The notes: generated by a model not told the origin, from the letters alone. DNA of 13,362 nucleotides from CAYRLZ01 sp964425275 (GCA_964425275.1 CAYRLZ010000042.1:1-13362); one strand, 5' to 3'; shown: positions 1 through 8,694, numbered from the stretch's first letter. Translations and numbers: made by a program.

Positions 1-21
1 TAGATACCATGTCTAGAAACA

Positions 22-46
22 GTACGCTTCTTTACGCTTTTTTTGC
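22..46 (-). repeat. Weak heptad-like CGTAAAG repeat at window start
   Basis: Read on the minus strand, this stretch contains GCGTAAAG followed closely by AAGCGTA. The motif resembles the CGTAAAG/CGTAGAG heptads found on both sides of the EF-G gene (9252-9272 and 11574-11608). Only about two units are visible and they are not in strict register, so it is a weak member of that family at best. Confidence 0.3.
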
Positions 47-49
47 TTA

Positions 50-77
50 TTGACGATAGTAAATATTTATGTATCAT
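50..77 (+). promoter_or_regulatory. Candidate sigma-70-type promoter for the HD-gatCAB unit
   Basis: TTGACG (50-55) and TATCAT (72-77) are separated by 16 bases and resemble -35 and -10 boxes. The usual start point, 6-7 bases past the -10 box, falls on or next to the A of the ATG at 83. No Shine-Dalgarno sequence precedes that ATG. The two facts together suggest a leaderless message. The boxes are seen in the sequence; promoter function is inferred. Confidence 0.45.
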
Positions 78-82
78 AAAAG

Positions 83-742
83 ATGATTACCTTAAAAGAG
101 ATTGAGCGCGACGAAGAGGTCTTGGCGTTCTTAAAGGAAGCGGATCGGCAACTTGAGGCAATGGGTTATACCGAACACGGGATAAGACATTCTAAACTTG
201 TTGCCCAGCGGGCAAGAGAGATTTTACTTTCCCTTAAATTTCCCAAACGGGAGGCGGAACTGGCGGCGATTGCCGGTTTTTTGCACGATATCGGTAATCT
301 AATCAACCGCGACCGGCACGAAGAGAGTGGCGCGATCCTTTCCTTTGCTATCCTCAAAAGATTGGGTATGCCCTTATCCGAAATCACCAAGGTCATCTCC
401 GCCCTCGGTAATCACCACGAAACGACCGGTAGCCCAATCTCTCCAATCGCCGCGGCATTAATCTTAGCTGATAAATCAGATGTTCATTCCTCCCGGGTTC
501 GGAATCCTGATTACATAAAATTTGATATCCACGACCGGGTAAATTACGCGGTAAAAGAGACCAATCTCACCGTGGATGGAAAAAAGAGAAGGATAAGACT
601 AAACTTGAGGATTGATACTAAGATTGCCCCAATTATGGAATATTTTGAAATCTTCCTCTCCCGGATGCTCATCTCCCGCCGTGCCGCCGATTTCTTAAAA
701 TGCTCATTTGAACTGTTTATCAACGGGATGAAATTAATCTGA
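83..742 (+). CDS. HD-domain phosphohydrolase-like protein
   Basis: A 219-residue soluble protein with the metal-binding pattern of the HD superfamily: H32/H36 in an EHGIRH stretch, the H68-D69 doublet (FLHDIGN), H79, H111-H112 (GNHHE) and D130/D134 (LADKSD). Members hydrolyse phosphate esters of nucleotides or cyclic dinucleotides, but the substrate cannot be read from this sequence. The HD fold occupies about residues 28-140. The C-terminal 80 residues are unassigned and have no membrane segment. It is the first gene of the unit, and gatC follows after 8 bases. The ATG at 83 was chosen because the -10-like box lies immediately upstream, so an earlier start is unlikely. There is no Shine-Dalgarno sequence. 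A six-codon ORF (69-86) ends across this start codon and is probably chance. Confidence 0.85.
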   Translation: MITLKEIERDEEVLAFLKEADRQLEAMGYTEHGIRHSKLVAQRAREILLSLKFPKREAELAAIAGFLHDIGNLINRDRHEESGAILSFAILKRLGMPLSEITKVISALGNHHETTGSPISPIAAALILADKSDVHSSRVRNPDYIKFDIHDRVNYAVKETNLTVDGKKRRIRLNLRIDTKIAPIMEYFEIFLSRMLISRRAADFLKCSFELFINGMKLI

Positions 743-750
743 GCGATAAT

Positions 751-1062
751 ATGGTAAATATTGATATTGATAAATTAGCCCGATTAGCCCGGCTTTATCT
801 TGAAAAAGAGGCAAAAGAAAAGATTGCCCCTTCTCTGCCCAAGATTATTGAATACTTCCAGACAATAAAACATCTTGGCCAAAAACCAGGTCCGTGCCTT
901 CCACAGAAATTCCCCTGCCCCCGGCGAAAAGAAGAAGCGGAGATTCATAAAGAGATAAGGTGTGAAGAAAAATTCCTTAAAACCCTGCCCAATTATCAAG
1001 ATGGCTATTTTCAGGTGCCGCACTGCGAAGCAGGGCGCTTTACGCCTCAGATAAGAGAATGA
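751..1062 (+). CDS. gatC: Aspartyl/glutamyl-tRNA amidotransferase subunit C
   Basis: GatC is the small, non-catalytic subunit that wraps around GatA and GatB and stabilises the tRNA-dependent amidotransferase. The N-terminus (residues 5-40) has the typical helix with KLARLARLYL followed by an IIEYF helix. Near the C-terminus, DGYFQVP matches the family ending DGYF(K/R)VP. The middle is divergent and carries extra cysteines and prolines. About ten residues continue beyond the usual VP end, giving 103 residues against roughly 95-100. Identification rests on the two end motifs and on the position directly before gatA. The stop overlaps the gatA start as ATGA, suggesting translational coupling. 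No strong Shine-Dalgarno sequence is seen before the ATG. Confidence 0.88.
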   Translation: MVNIDIDKLARLARLYLEKEAKEKIAPSLPKIIEYFQTIKHLGQKPGPCLPQKFPCPRRKEEAEIHKEIRCEEKFLKTLPNYQDGYFQVPHCEAGRFTPQIRE

Positions 1063-2510
1063 AAGAGATTACCGAGCTTTCCATAAGTGAATTACAGGAG
1101 GCGGTGAAAAAAGGGGAATTGACCTATTCGGATATTTTTGAATTTACGGCAAAAAGGATTATTGAAGAGGAAAAAGAGGTGCGGGGCTATATCTCCCTAT
1201 TCTTGGAGGAGGCAAGAGAGCAGGCAAAAAAAGCGGATAAAGAGAGGAATAATACTCTTCCCCTCGCCGGTATTCCGCTGGCCATTAAGGACAATATTGC
1301 GGTTAAGGATAAACCCTTAACCTGTGGCTCAAAAATCTTATCCAACTTCATCTCACCCTATGATGCGACCGTGGTTAAGAGATTAAAGAGTGCCGGTTGT
1401 CTAGTTTTAGGGAAGACAAACTTAGACGAATTCGCTATGGGCTCGTCTAATGAGACATCCTATTTTGGTCCGGTAAGAAATCCGATTGATAAAGAAAGGG
1501 TCCCGGGTGGCTCTTCGGGTGGTAGTGCGGCGGTAGTGAAATACGGTGGGGCAATCGCCGCCCTGGGCTCAGATACTGGCGGTTCAATTAGACAACCCGC
1601 CGCCTTTTGTGGTGTCTGCGGCCTAAAGCCAACCTATGGTCGGGTGTCAAGATTTGGCTTGGTTGCCTTTGCCTCTTCCCTGGATACCATTGGTCCAATT
1701 GCCCGAACCGTGGAAGACTGCGCCCTAATCCTCCAAATAATTGCCGGCTATGATGAGAGGGATGCTACTTCGGTGCCACTTCCCACCGAAAGGTATCTCC
1801 CTTTAACCGGTAAGATAAGAGATTTAACGATTGGTGTCGCTAAGGAATTTTTCACTTCTGCCCTCTCGCCAAAAATAAAAACCGTAATTGAAGAAGCGAT
1901 TACTGAACTGGGTAAGGTCAGTAAAGGAGTCAAGGTAATTTCCCTTCCGCACCTTCCTTATTCGGCGGCTTGCTATCATCTAATTGCCATGGCTGAGGCC
2001 TCTTCTAATTTAGCAAGATACGATGGTGTCCGCTATGGTTACCGGACGCAAGTCCACACCGAAGAATTTAAGAAAATAGCCCAATATGAAGACCCCCTAC
2101 AAGTATTTTATGAGAAGACCCGGGGCGAAGGCTTTGGGAGAGAGACAAAGAGGAGGATAATCATCGGCACCTTTGGGTTATCTAAGGGGTATTACGAAGA
2201 ATATTACGGATTGGGAGTAAAGGTCCGGGGATTAATCAAAGGCGATTTCCTCTCCGCCTTCCAAGAGGTTGATGTCATCTTAGGACCAACCACCCCAACC
2301 GTTGCCTTCAAATTGGGTGAGAAAAAAGACCCATTGGCGATGTATCTCAGTGATATCTTCACGAGCATTGCCAATCTGGCCGGACTGCCGGCAATTTCAG
2401 TTCCTTGTAAAAGGAAAGTTGATAATCTACCGGTCGGGTTGCAGATAATTGGCAAACCCTGCGCCGAAAAAGAAATCTTAGAAGTAGCCTTTGCCTACGA
2501 GAGATTGTGA
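1059..2510 (+). CDS. gatA: Aspartyl/glutamyl-tRNA amidotransferase subunit A (amidase)
   Basis: GatA is the glutaminase subunit: it releases ammonia from glutamine and channels it to GatB for amidation of Glu-tRNA(Gln) or Asp-tRNA(Asn) in the cytoplasm. The 483-residue length is normal. The amidase-signature Ser-cisSer-Lys triad is visible as K77 (IPLAIKDNI), S152 in the glycine/serine-rich GGSSGGS loop and S176 (SDTGGSIRQPAAFCG). Each sits two residues earlier than in the well-studied Staphylococcus protein. The NLDEFAMGSSNE and GLKPTYGRVSRFGL blocks are also intact, so the enzyme should be active. The start overlaps the gatC stop (ATGA) and the end overlaps the GTG start of gatB (GTGA). Having GatCAB implies that the organism makes at least one amide aminoacyl-tRNA by the indirect route. 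Confidence 0.98.
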   Translation: MKEITELSISELQEAVKKGELTYSDIFEFTAKRIIEEEKEVRGYISLFLEEAREQAKKADKERNNTLPLAGIPLAIKDNIAVKDKPLTCGSKILSNFISPYDATVVKRLKSAGCLVLGKTNLDEFAMGSSNETSYFGPVRNPIDKERVPGGSSGGSAAVVKYGGAIAALGSDTGGSIRQPAAFCGVCGLKPTYGRVSRFGLVAFASSLDTIGPIARTVEDCALILQIIAGYDERDATSVPLPTERYLPLTGKIRDLTIGVAKEFFTSALSPKIKTVIEEAITELGKVSKGVKVISLPHLPYSAACYHLIAMAEASSNLARYDGVRYGYRTQVHTEEFKKIAQYEDPLQVFYEKTRGEGFGRETKRRIIIGTFGLSKGYYEEYYGLGVKVRGLIKGDFLSAFQEVDVILGPTTPTVAFKLGEKKDPLAMYLSDIFTSIANLAGLPAISVPCKRKVDNLPVGLQIIGKPCAEKEILEVAFAYERL

Positions 2511-3919
2511 AGAAGATGAAATACGAAACAGTAATCGGTCTTGAGGTCCATATCCAGTTGAATACCAAAACAAAACTATTCTGTTCCTGCCCGGTAGGAT
2601 TTGGGGAAAGACCAAATACTCAGGTCTGCCCGGTCTGCCTCGGCTTTCCTGGGGTCTTACCGGTCTTAAACGATAACGCCGTCCGATTGGCAATCAAGGC
2701 CGCCCTGGCCTTAAACTGCTCAATCAACCCCGTTTCCACCTTCGCCCGTAAACATTACTTCTATCCGGATTTGCCTAAGGGTTATCAGATAACCCAGTAC
2801 GACCAACCATTAGCGATCCAGGGGTTTCTGGTGATAAAAGGGTCAAAGATAAGGATAAGGAGACTGCACTTAGAAGAGGATGCCGGAAAACTTATCCACA
2901 CGCCCACTTCTACCCTGATTGATTTCAATCGGTGTGGCATACCTTTAATTGAAGTGGTCACCGAACCGGATTTGACCAGCCCCGAGGAGACCGTCGCCTT
3001 CCTCCAAGAATTGAGAAATATCCTCCGTTATTTAGATGTCTCTTCGGGCGATATGGAAAAAGGTCACTTGCGCTGTGAACCAAATATCTCTCTAAGAGTA
3101 AACGGCACAGAGGGAATAAGAAGAGAGATAAAGAATCTAAATTCCTTAAAAAATGTCTTTGAGGCACTTACTTATGAAATTACTACCCAGAGGGCGCTAC
3201 TTGAAGCCAAAGAAGAAATAGTCGCAAAGACTTTACTCTGGGATGAGGTAGAGAAAAAAACCCGCCCGATGCGCACCAAGGAGGAGGCAGAAGATTACCG
3301 CTATCTCCCCGAACCGGATCTACCACCCTTGGTGATAAAAAGCGAGGAGATTGAAGAGATTAAAAAGACAATCCCCGAATTACCGGCGGAGCGAAAGCAG
3401 CGCTTCGTTTCTGATTATCACCTATCGGAAAGAGAGGCGGAGATTTTAATCAAGGATAAAGAAATCGCCAATTATTATGAGCAATTGGTAAAATTTATCC
3501 CGGATTATAAACTGGCGGCAAGTTGGGTAATAAACGAAGTGGCTCATTTCTTAAATGAAGAGAAGATCTCAATTACTCAATTTAAGATTTCACCCCCCCG
3601 CCTCTCTGAACTCCTCTCCTTCTTACACGAAGGCAAAATAACCCAAAGACAAGCCAAAGATGTCTTTTTTAAAATGGTTAAGGAGGGAAAAGAGGCTGGG
3701 GGAATTATTGCCGAGGAAGGTTTAGCGATAATCTCCGATATTTCGGAATTAGAGGCAATCGTGAGAGAAGTTCTTAAAGAATTTCCCTCGGTGGTTGAGA
3801 GTTATAAAAAAGGGAAAAAGACCGTTTTGATGTTTCTCTTAGGTCAAGTGATGAAAAGGAGTAAAGGTCGCTTCTTGCCCGAAAGGATTAGGGATAAGAT
3901 TTTAGAGCATCTAGGATGA
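2507..3919 (+). CDS. gatB: Aspartyl/glutamyl-tRNA amidotransferase subunit B
   Basis: GatB is the kinase/amidotransferase subunit. It phosphorylates the misacylated Glu or Asp on the tRNA with ATP and replaces the phosphate with ammonia delivered from GatA. The N-terminal motif is GLEVHIQL. A CxC...CxxC zinc site is formed by C26, C28, C41 and C44. The catalytic cradle follows with RKHYFYPDLPKGYQITQYD and LEEDAGKL. From about residue 320 come the helical linker and the C-terminal YqeY-like tail that binds tRNA. The length of 470 is normal. Two starts are possible: GTG at 2507, overlapping the gatA stop, or ATG at 2516, which gives the classic MKYE(T/V)VIGLEVH beginning. The latter may well be the true one. 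The 3' end overlaps the next gene by 4 bases. Confidence 0.97.
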   Translation: MKKMKYETVIGLEVHIQLNTKTKLFCSCPVGFGERPNTQVCPVCLGFPGVLPVLNDNAVRLAIKAALALNCSINPVSTFARKHYFYPDLPKGYQITQYDQPLAIQGFLVIKGSKIRIRRLHLEEDAGKLIHTPTSTLIDFNRCGIPLIEVVTEPDLTSPEETVAFLQELRNILRYLDVSSGDMEKGHLRCEPNISLRVNGTEGIRREIKNLNSLKNVFEALTYEITTQRALLEAKEEIVAKTLLWDEVEKKTRPMRTKEEAEDYRYLPEPDLPPLVIKSEEIEEIKKTIPELPAERKQRFVSDYHLSEREAEILIKDKEIANYYEQLVKFIPDYKLAASWVINEVAHFLNEEKISITQFKISPPRLSELLSFLHEGKITQRQAKDVFFKMVKEGKEAGGIIAEEGLAIISDISELEAIVREVLKEFPSVVESYKKGKKTVLMFLLGQVMKRSKGRFLPERIRDKILEHLG

Positions 3920-6138
3920 AGCGAACGGTCTTTCTTGCCCTTGTTTCTCTTCTCTTTACTCTGGCCCGCGGCGCGGTGATTAAAGGCTTTGTGAAGGAAA
4001 AGGGGACAAAGGAGCCATTAATTGGCTGTAATGTCTATTTAGAAAATACCGGCCTGGGTAGCTCATCCAATAAGGAGGGCTATTATGTCATCACCGGCAT
4101 TAAAGAGGGTGAGTATAAGATTATATTCAGTTATGTTGGGTATAAGGAGGTGAGTAAAAATTTATCGGTCAAGAGAGACACCACCATCACCTTAAATATA
4201 GAACTGGAGAGGGAGATTATAAAATTACCGGAGATAAAGGTGCAGGCCAAAAGAAGTGAATTTGAGGAAGAAGTGAATATAAGTGCCACAAAACTCTCCC
4301 CAATCCAATTAAAGTCCTTTCCCAATTTTCTGGAAGGCGACCTCATCCGTTCCTTACAATATCTGCCGGGAGTGGTGACCGCCAACGATTTCTCCGCGGC
4401 TCTTTATGTGCGGGGTGGAGCCGCTGACCAGAATCTAATTCTCTTAGACGGCGTCAACATCTATAACCCATTTCACATTGGAGGGCTATTTTCCGTATTT
4501 GACATTTCGGCTTTGCAGGGGGCGGAATTTCTCACCGGTGGTTTTCCCGCCGAATACGGCGGGCGGTTATCCTCGGTCTTAGATGTGGATGTCAAAGAGG
4601 GGAATAAAGAGACCTACCAGGGAAAGTGTGGAGTTGGCCTCCTCTCGGCGCGTTTCCTTGGTGAAGGTCCTCTCCTCCGAGAAAAGAGTTCCTTTTTCTT
4701 CTCATTCCGCCGCACCTATTTTGATAAGGCACTTTCGCTCTTTAATATCAACTTCCCTTATTATTTCTATGACCTCCACCTCAAAGCCAATCTGGAAATC
4801 TCTCCCAAGACTAAGGTCTTCTTCTCCGGATTCATAAATTCCGATATCTTTGACTTTGGGTTTAGAAAGACCCGAATTTATTTTGACTGGGGAAACCGCA
4901 CCGCCAGTATATTTCTTAGGCATATCTTCCACCCCCAGGTCTTCACTAAGACCTATCTCACCTTTAGTCGGTATCTTTATAATATTGACATTGCCGAAGA
5001 GGTAATCTGGGTGAAGGATTGGATCAACGAATACTCCCTAAAAAGTGATGGGATATATTTTATTACCTCTAATAATGAATTGAAATTTGGTCTGGAGGGA
5101 AAGATAAACGAATGCCGTTATCAGACAAGTGTTTTAGGATTTTCTCTTGATATCAAGGCCTTTCCCCGATATCTAAATTTTTATCTCTCCGATAAATGGA
5201 AACCAATCCAAGGTCTAATCTTAGAAACCGGCTTACGATTGGACAATTCCTTTGTTCCCTACCAGGGTCAAAAAGTCACTCATCATCTTTTGAGTCCTCG
5301 CCTCGGGGTTAAATATTTTATTTTGGAAGACCTCGCGGGAAAGATTGCCCTGGGTCGTTTTACTCAATTCATTACCGCCCTCTTACCCGAATACCAACCC
5401 GCCCCCTTTCTTTATGTCTGGGTTCCTAGTTTTGGACCACATAAACCACAGGTCGCCAATCACTTCATCGCTGGAATTGAAAAATGGTTCGGTGAGGAAT
5501 TAAATCTGACCGTTGAGGGATATTATAAAAAGTATGAACGGATCCAAGAATACAATGAAAAATTTGACCCCTTAAATATTGAAGCGACCATCCTTCGGGA
5601 AGGAAAAGGAGAGGCTTATGGCTTTGATTTCTTAGCCAAAAGAGAGCTGGGGAGGTTAACCGGCTGGCTCGCTTACTCCTACTCTAAGGTTTTGGTCAAA
5701 TTTGGTGCAAGGTCTTACTTCCCATTTTATGACCGGCGCCATAATTTTAATCTGGTGGGGATGTTCTCTTTACCCAAAGGCTACGCTCTTTCCGGCCGTT
5801 TCGTTTATACCACCGGTTCGCCTTATACCGAACCAGTGGGGCATTATCGTGATTGGTACTGGGGGCATCGCTATGAGCGATGGGCGTTTTATTGGGGCGA
5901 AATCCCCGGAGAAAAGAATAATGCCCGCTATCCCCCTTATCACCGCCTTGACCTCGGAATGGAAAAAGAGTGGAGAATTAAAAATACCAACCTTATCGGA
6001 AGATTAGAGGTAATCAATGTCTACAACCAAAGGAATGTCCTCTTTTTCTATTATGATTACGAAAAGAGCCCACCGGTAAAGAAGGCATTTTCTATGCTAC
6101 CAATTTTCCCTTCTTTAAGCCTGGAATGGCAATTTTGA
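3916..6138 (+). CDS. TonB-dependent outer-membrane receptor with carboxypeptidase-regulatory-like domain
   Basis: The 740-residue protein has a short Sec signal peptide (residues 1-20, ending LARGA). A carboxypeptidase-D regulatory-like beta-sandwich follows at about 21-105 (IKGFVKEKGTKEPLIGCNVY...GYYVITGI). The plug domain spans about 125-230, with LYVRGGAADQNLILLDGV and GGFPAEYGGRLSSVLDV. A 22-strand-type barrel rich in aromatic residues runs to the C-terminal phenylalanine (LEWQF), the usual outer-membrane assembly signal. The DRRHNFNLVG and TTGSPYTEP blocks are typical of the late barrel in FCB-group receptors. Such proteins import large or scarce ligands using TonB/ExbBD, but the ligand cannot be told and no obvious TonB box is seen. 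The start overlaps the gatB stop (ATGA), and the next gene, a lipoprotein, begins 3 bases after the end. Confidence 0.92.
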   Translation: MKRTVFLALVSLLFTLARGAVIKGFVKEKGTKEPLIGCNVYLENTGLGSSSNKEGYYVITGIKEGEYKIIFSYVGYKEVSKNLSVKRDTTITLNIELEREIIKLPEIKVQAKRSEFEEEVNISATKLSPIQLKSFPNFLEGDLIRSLQYLPGVVTANDFSAALYVRGGAADQNLILLDGVNIYNPFHIGGLFSVFDISALQGAEFLTGGFPAEYGGRLSSVLDVDVKEGNKETYQGKCGVGLLSARFLGEGPLLREKSSFFFSFRRTYFDKALSLFNINFPYYFYDLHLKANLEISPKTKVFFSGFINSDIFDFGFRKTRIYFDWGNRTASIFLRHIFHPQVFTKTYLTFSRYLYNIDIAEEVIWVKDWINEYSLKSDGIYFITSNNELKFGLEGKINECRYQTSVLGFSLDIKAFPRYLNFYLSDKWKPIQGLILETGLRLDNSFVPYQGQKVTHHLLSPRLGVKYFILEDLAGKIALGRFTQFITALLPEYQPAPFLYVWVPSFGPHKPQVANHFIAGIEKWFGEELNLTVEGYYKKYERIQEYNEKFDPLNIEATILREGKGEAYGFDFLAKRELGRLTGWLAYSYSKVLVKFGARSYFPFYDRRHNFNLVGMFSLPKGYALSGRFVYTTGSPYTEPVGHYRDWYWGHRYERWAFYWGEIPGEKNNARYPPYHRLDLGMEKEWRIKNTNLIGRLEVINVYNQRNVLFFYYDYEKSPPVKKAFSMLPIFPSLSLEWQF

Positions 6139-6141
6139 AAA

Positions 6142-6912
6142 ATGGCGCAGGAGAATCCATTATCCATCTCGCTTCTTTATTTATCACTCCTCTTCTCTTT
6201 TCTATTAAATTGTGCCGAGCGCCAACCGGTAAAAGAAACTATCACCTTTGCCTACTGTATCCTAAATCCGCGCTATACTAATCAGACCGTAATTGTTGAC
6301 AGCCTTTATCGGTTGACCGCCGAGATAAAGGATACCGCGGGCATCTCTGGGGCGATTGTCTTCATTACCCAAGAAAACACCGGTGAGACGACCTATTTTG
6401 TCGAGACTTACCGAAGGGGAACCTATCAGGATACAATGAAAGGGAAATGGGTCAAGCCAAAAGCGAATTATAAACTATTCGTCTCATTTCAATCCGATAC
6501 CCTCACCAGCCAAACTACCGTCCCGGACACCTTTCGGATAATCTCGCCGGAAAATTTTGATACCCTCTCTTACCCCTCCTTAGGTTATTTAACTTGGCAT
6601 AAGAGCCAGGGGGCTGTGGTCTATTTGGTTGCCATATTCCATCCCGATACAATAAAACCCACTCTTCCGGTCGTCACTCAGGATACCTTCTTTGATTTAG
6701 ACAGATGGAAGGCATTCTATTTTGATACGAGCGCTCTTTATATCATAAAGGTCTATGCCTGGGATGAAAACCGCTATCGCCATATGATAGTAAAAAAACA
6801 ACTGCCCGATACCTTAGGCGATGGTCTGGGGCACTTCAGTTCCCAGACCCAGGACACAATTGCTATTTATATCCGCACGACGCAGCCGGGCGCTCGCCGC
6901 CTCATCCCCTAA
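6142..6912 (+). CDS. Lipoprotein, DUF4249-like partner of the TonB-dependent receptor
   Basis: A 256-residue protein with a hydrophobic N-terminus (about 8-22) ending in the lipobox L21-L22-N23-C24, so it should be a lipid-anchored envelope protein. About residues 50-130 resemble the beta-rich DUF4249 pattern, in which a statement of possible change (IKDTAGISGAIVFI) precedes a GETTYF strand. About 135-245 look like a fibronectin-III-type beta-sandwich (SPENFDTLSYPSLGYLTWHKSQGA). In Bacteroidetes and relatives, DUF4249 lipoproteins commonly follow a TonB-dependent receptor, as here. The family assignment is from recalled pattern only. A role in ligand capture or as a surface partner of the receptor is inferred. 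It is the last gene of the unit, and its final 11 bases overlap the convergent DUF2723 gene. Confidence 0.7.
   Translation: MAQENPLSISLLYLSLLFSFLLNCAERQPVKETITFAYCILNPRYTNQTVIVDSLYRLTAEIKDTAGISGAIVFITQENTGETTYFVETYRRGTYQDTMKGKWVKPKANYKLFVSFQSDTLTSQTTVPDTFRIISPENFDTLSYPSLGYLTWHKSQGAVVYLVAIFHPDTIKPTLPVVTQDTFFDLDRWKAFYFDTSALYIIKVYAWDENRYRHMIVKKQLPDTLGDGLGHFSSQTQDTIAIYIRTTQPGARRLIP
6823..6849. other. 8-bp perfect inverted repeat inside the lipoprotein gene
   Basis: GGTCTGGG (6823-6830) and CCCAGACC (6842-6849) can form a perfect 8-bp GC-rich stem with an 11-base loop, about 65 bases before the gene end. The two convergent genes overlap, leaving no intergenic space for a terminator, so a hairpin here might slow transcription from either side. 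No U-tract follows on either strand. It may equally be coding chance. Confidence 0.3.
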
Positions 6913-8659
6913 TCTTTCTTAACCAAATCTCTATCCCCTCTCTCTTGGCCGCCTGGGGTGTTGACAAATACCTCATCCGCTCCAAAGAGACAAAAGAATA
7001 ATATCTAAGGATTATTTTTTCTCTTTCTCCTAAAGGGATTTTCGGTTTACGAAAGTGCAATTTTCTATAATCAAAAAAGTGATAAGCGCTATCCTCCCTT
7101 ATCTCATAAAGGAGGCCATAAGGGATTGCCTTCTTCCCTTTAAGAATTTGCGGCAAGTCCGGGTCCCAAAAAGGTAGAAAGAGAAAAAAGTGTCTCCGCT
7201 CGGGATTTTTTTCCAAGAAACTTGTAAGCATTCGGATAAAAGAGTTCTGAATCTCAATATTATCTTTAAGGTTGCCATATTCAAACTGGTGGAGGTAAGA
7301 GAGGAATTCTTCTAATTCCCGACAGCTTCTTTCCACTAACCAGGGATAGGACTTTTTTAGGTATAAAAAATACCACAAGCGCCGACAAAGTTCCTTGTCA
7401 ATGATACATAAATCCGGTCGGTGCTTCTCAACATAACGAAGATAAAAAGCCGGGGCATAAAAGTCCCACCAGTTAGTGAGAATTATCGCATCCTTTGGGG
7501 CGGAGGCAAAGACATTTTTGGCGAAATCTTCGGCAAAATAGTAATCCCTTTTATTCGCCTTCTTGAAATTAAAGATGACCGGTAGGCAACAAAGTAGTAA
7601 AACGACATAGCCTCTCTTTCTTAAAACTCGGACGATTTCCCCAAGACCAAAACTGAGAAAGAAAAGGAGGGCAAAGAGTGATGGCAGATAATAAGGCTGA
7701 ATATCCGGAATACTGTAATTCACCGCATAGAAAAAAGAGACAAGAAAAAGAATTGAGAAGAGAAAGGACAGTTCCCTTGACTTCTTAAAAGCGCAAATTA
7801 TCCCAAAAAGAGCAATCGGCAAAAGAATAAAAAGCATATCCCACAAAAGAATCGCAAGACCCCGTGAAACATTCCGACCAATCTCGGAAAGGGAACCAGA
7901 GAACATCCAGACCCGATACTGCTTACCGGTAATCTGCCAGACAAATCTCGTCCAATCTCGGGGATTCCCCCAATTGAAGAGCGGATTTAAGGAGGCGCGT
8001 AAAATAAGAAAGTAATAAAGGGAAATCCCCAAAAAGAAAAAGGCAAGACCAAAGAGAAAGAACTTACCAAAGAGGTGCCGGTAAAAAAAGAGACCGCAAA
8101 GCAAAGAGGCGAGCAAGAGACTGATAATCATCATATGATTGGTCAGCGCCAGACCAAAGAGAAAGGCAATGATTAAAAATGAATTTCTTTCTTCCCAACG
8201 AGAGATAAAATAAAGGATGAGACTACAAAAGAGGGCGGTTAAAGAATAGACTTCAACCTCCGTACTCACCGACCAGACCGTGAGGGAAAAACTATAAAGA
8301 AAGGTGACAGGAAAAGAGATTAAAAGGCGCTTGTGAATTTTTTGCAGAAAGAGGAAGAAGAAAAGGGCAGAGAAGGTGGAAATAAGAGCCGAGAGGAGAT
8401 TCATTCGCCAGGCAAGATTTCCAAGCGGTAAGAACGAGAAAAGCCGGGAAATTAGGCTAAAGAGTGGATAGCCGGTCGGATGAAGGATATTTAAGAACTT
8501 CGCCCCGGTGATAAACTCTCCGGCATCAATCAGACCAACCGTTGGACAGAGGGTGAAAAGATAGAGAGAAAATATTGCGGTGAATAAGAATAAAGGTACT
8601 AGTAAAAATTTAATCCGACCAAAATTGGACTGTATCCCAACTTTACAGTGCGTTGACAA
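6902..8659 (-). CDS. DUF2723-family polytopic membrane protein (GT-C glycosyltransferase-like)
   Basis: A 585-residue integral membrane protein. The N-terminal half has the DUF2723 signature: a first membrane helix, then TVGLIDAGEF (D45 and E48 in the first extracytoplasmic loop), HPTGYPLF at 60-67, and a following RMNLLSAL helix. About ten membrane helices extend to residue 360. A soluble C-terminal part carries AIILTNWWDFYAPAFYLRYV. The family has the GT-C fold, which uses polyprenyl-phosphate sugars, and animal TMEM260 is a relative that O-mannosylates proteins. The bacterial substrate is unknown. The start is uncertain: TTG at 8659 lies directly against AGGAGG with no spacing, an in-frame ACG at 8653 is better spaced, and no ATG occurs before residue 86. 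The gene starts 57 bases after the stop of the GIY-YIG-like gene and ends convergently with the lipoprotein. Confidence 0.88.
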   Translation of the reverse strand: MSTHCKVGIQSNFGRIKFLLVPLFLFTAIFSLYLFTLCPTVGLIDAGEFITGAKFLNILHPTGYPLFSLISRLFSFLPLGNLAWRMNLLSALISTFSALFFFLFLQKIHKRLLISFPVTFLYSFSLTVWSVSTEVEVYSLTALFCSLILYFISRWEERNSFLIIAFLFGLALTNHMMIISLLLASLLCGLFFYRHLFGKFFLFGLAFFFLGISLYYFLILRASLNPLFNWGNPRDWTRFVWQITGKQYRVWMFSGSLSEIGRNVSRGLAILLWDMLFILLPIALFGIICAFKKSRELSFLFSILFLVSFFYAVNYSIPDIQPYYLPSLFALLFFLSFGLGEIVRVLRKRGYVVLLLCCLPVIFNFKKANKRDYYFAEDFAKNVFASAPKDAIILTNWWDFYAPAFYLRYVEKHRPDLCIIDKELCRRLWYFLYLKKSYPWLVERSCRELEEFLSYLHQFEYGNLKDNIEIQNSFIRMLTSFLEKNPERRHFFLFLPFWDPDLPQILKGKKAIPYGLLYEIREDSAYHFFDYRKLHFRKPKIPLGEREKIILRYYSFVSLERMRYLSTPQAAKREGIEIWLRKIRG

Positions 8660-8694
8660 CCTCCTTATATTCCTAAAAATTCTAAATCCTAAAA
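8660..8694 (-). repeat. Ribosome binding site and short TCCTAAAA direct repeat before the DUF2723 gene
   Basis: Plus-strand TCCTAAAA occurs at 8671-8678 and again at 8687-8694, with TTCTAAA between them. On the minus strand, AAGGAGG ends at 8660, directly next to the TTG taken as the DUF2723 start. The Shine-Dalgarno match is strong but badly spaced for that start. Confidence 0.4.

Noticed and set aside
69..86. Five-residue leader peptide (MYHKR) overlapping the first gene's start
   Set aside because: The ATG lies inside or beside the candidate -10 box, has no ribosome binding site, and encodes nothing recognisable.
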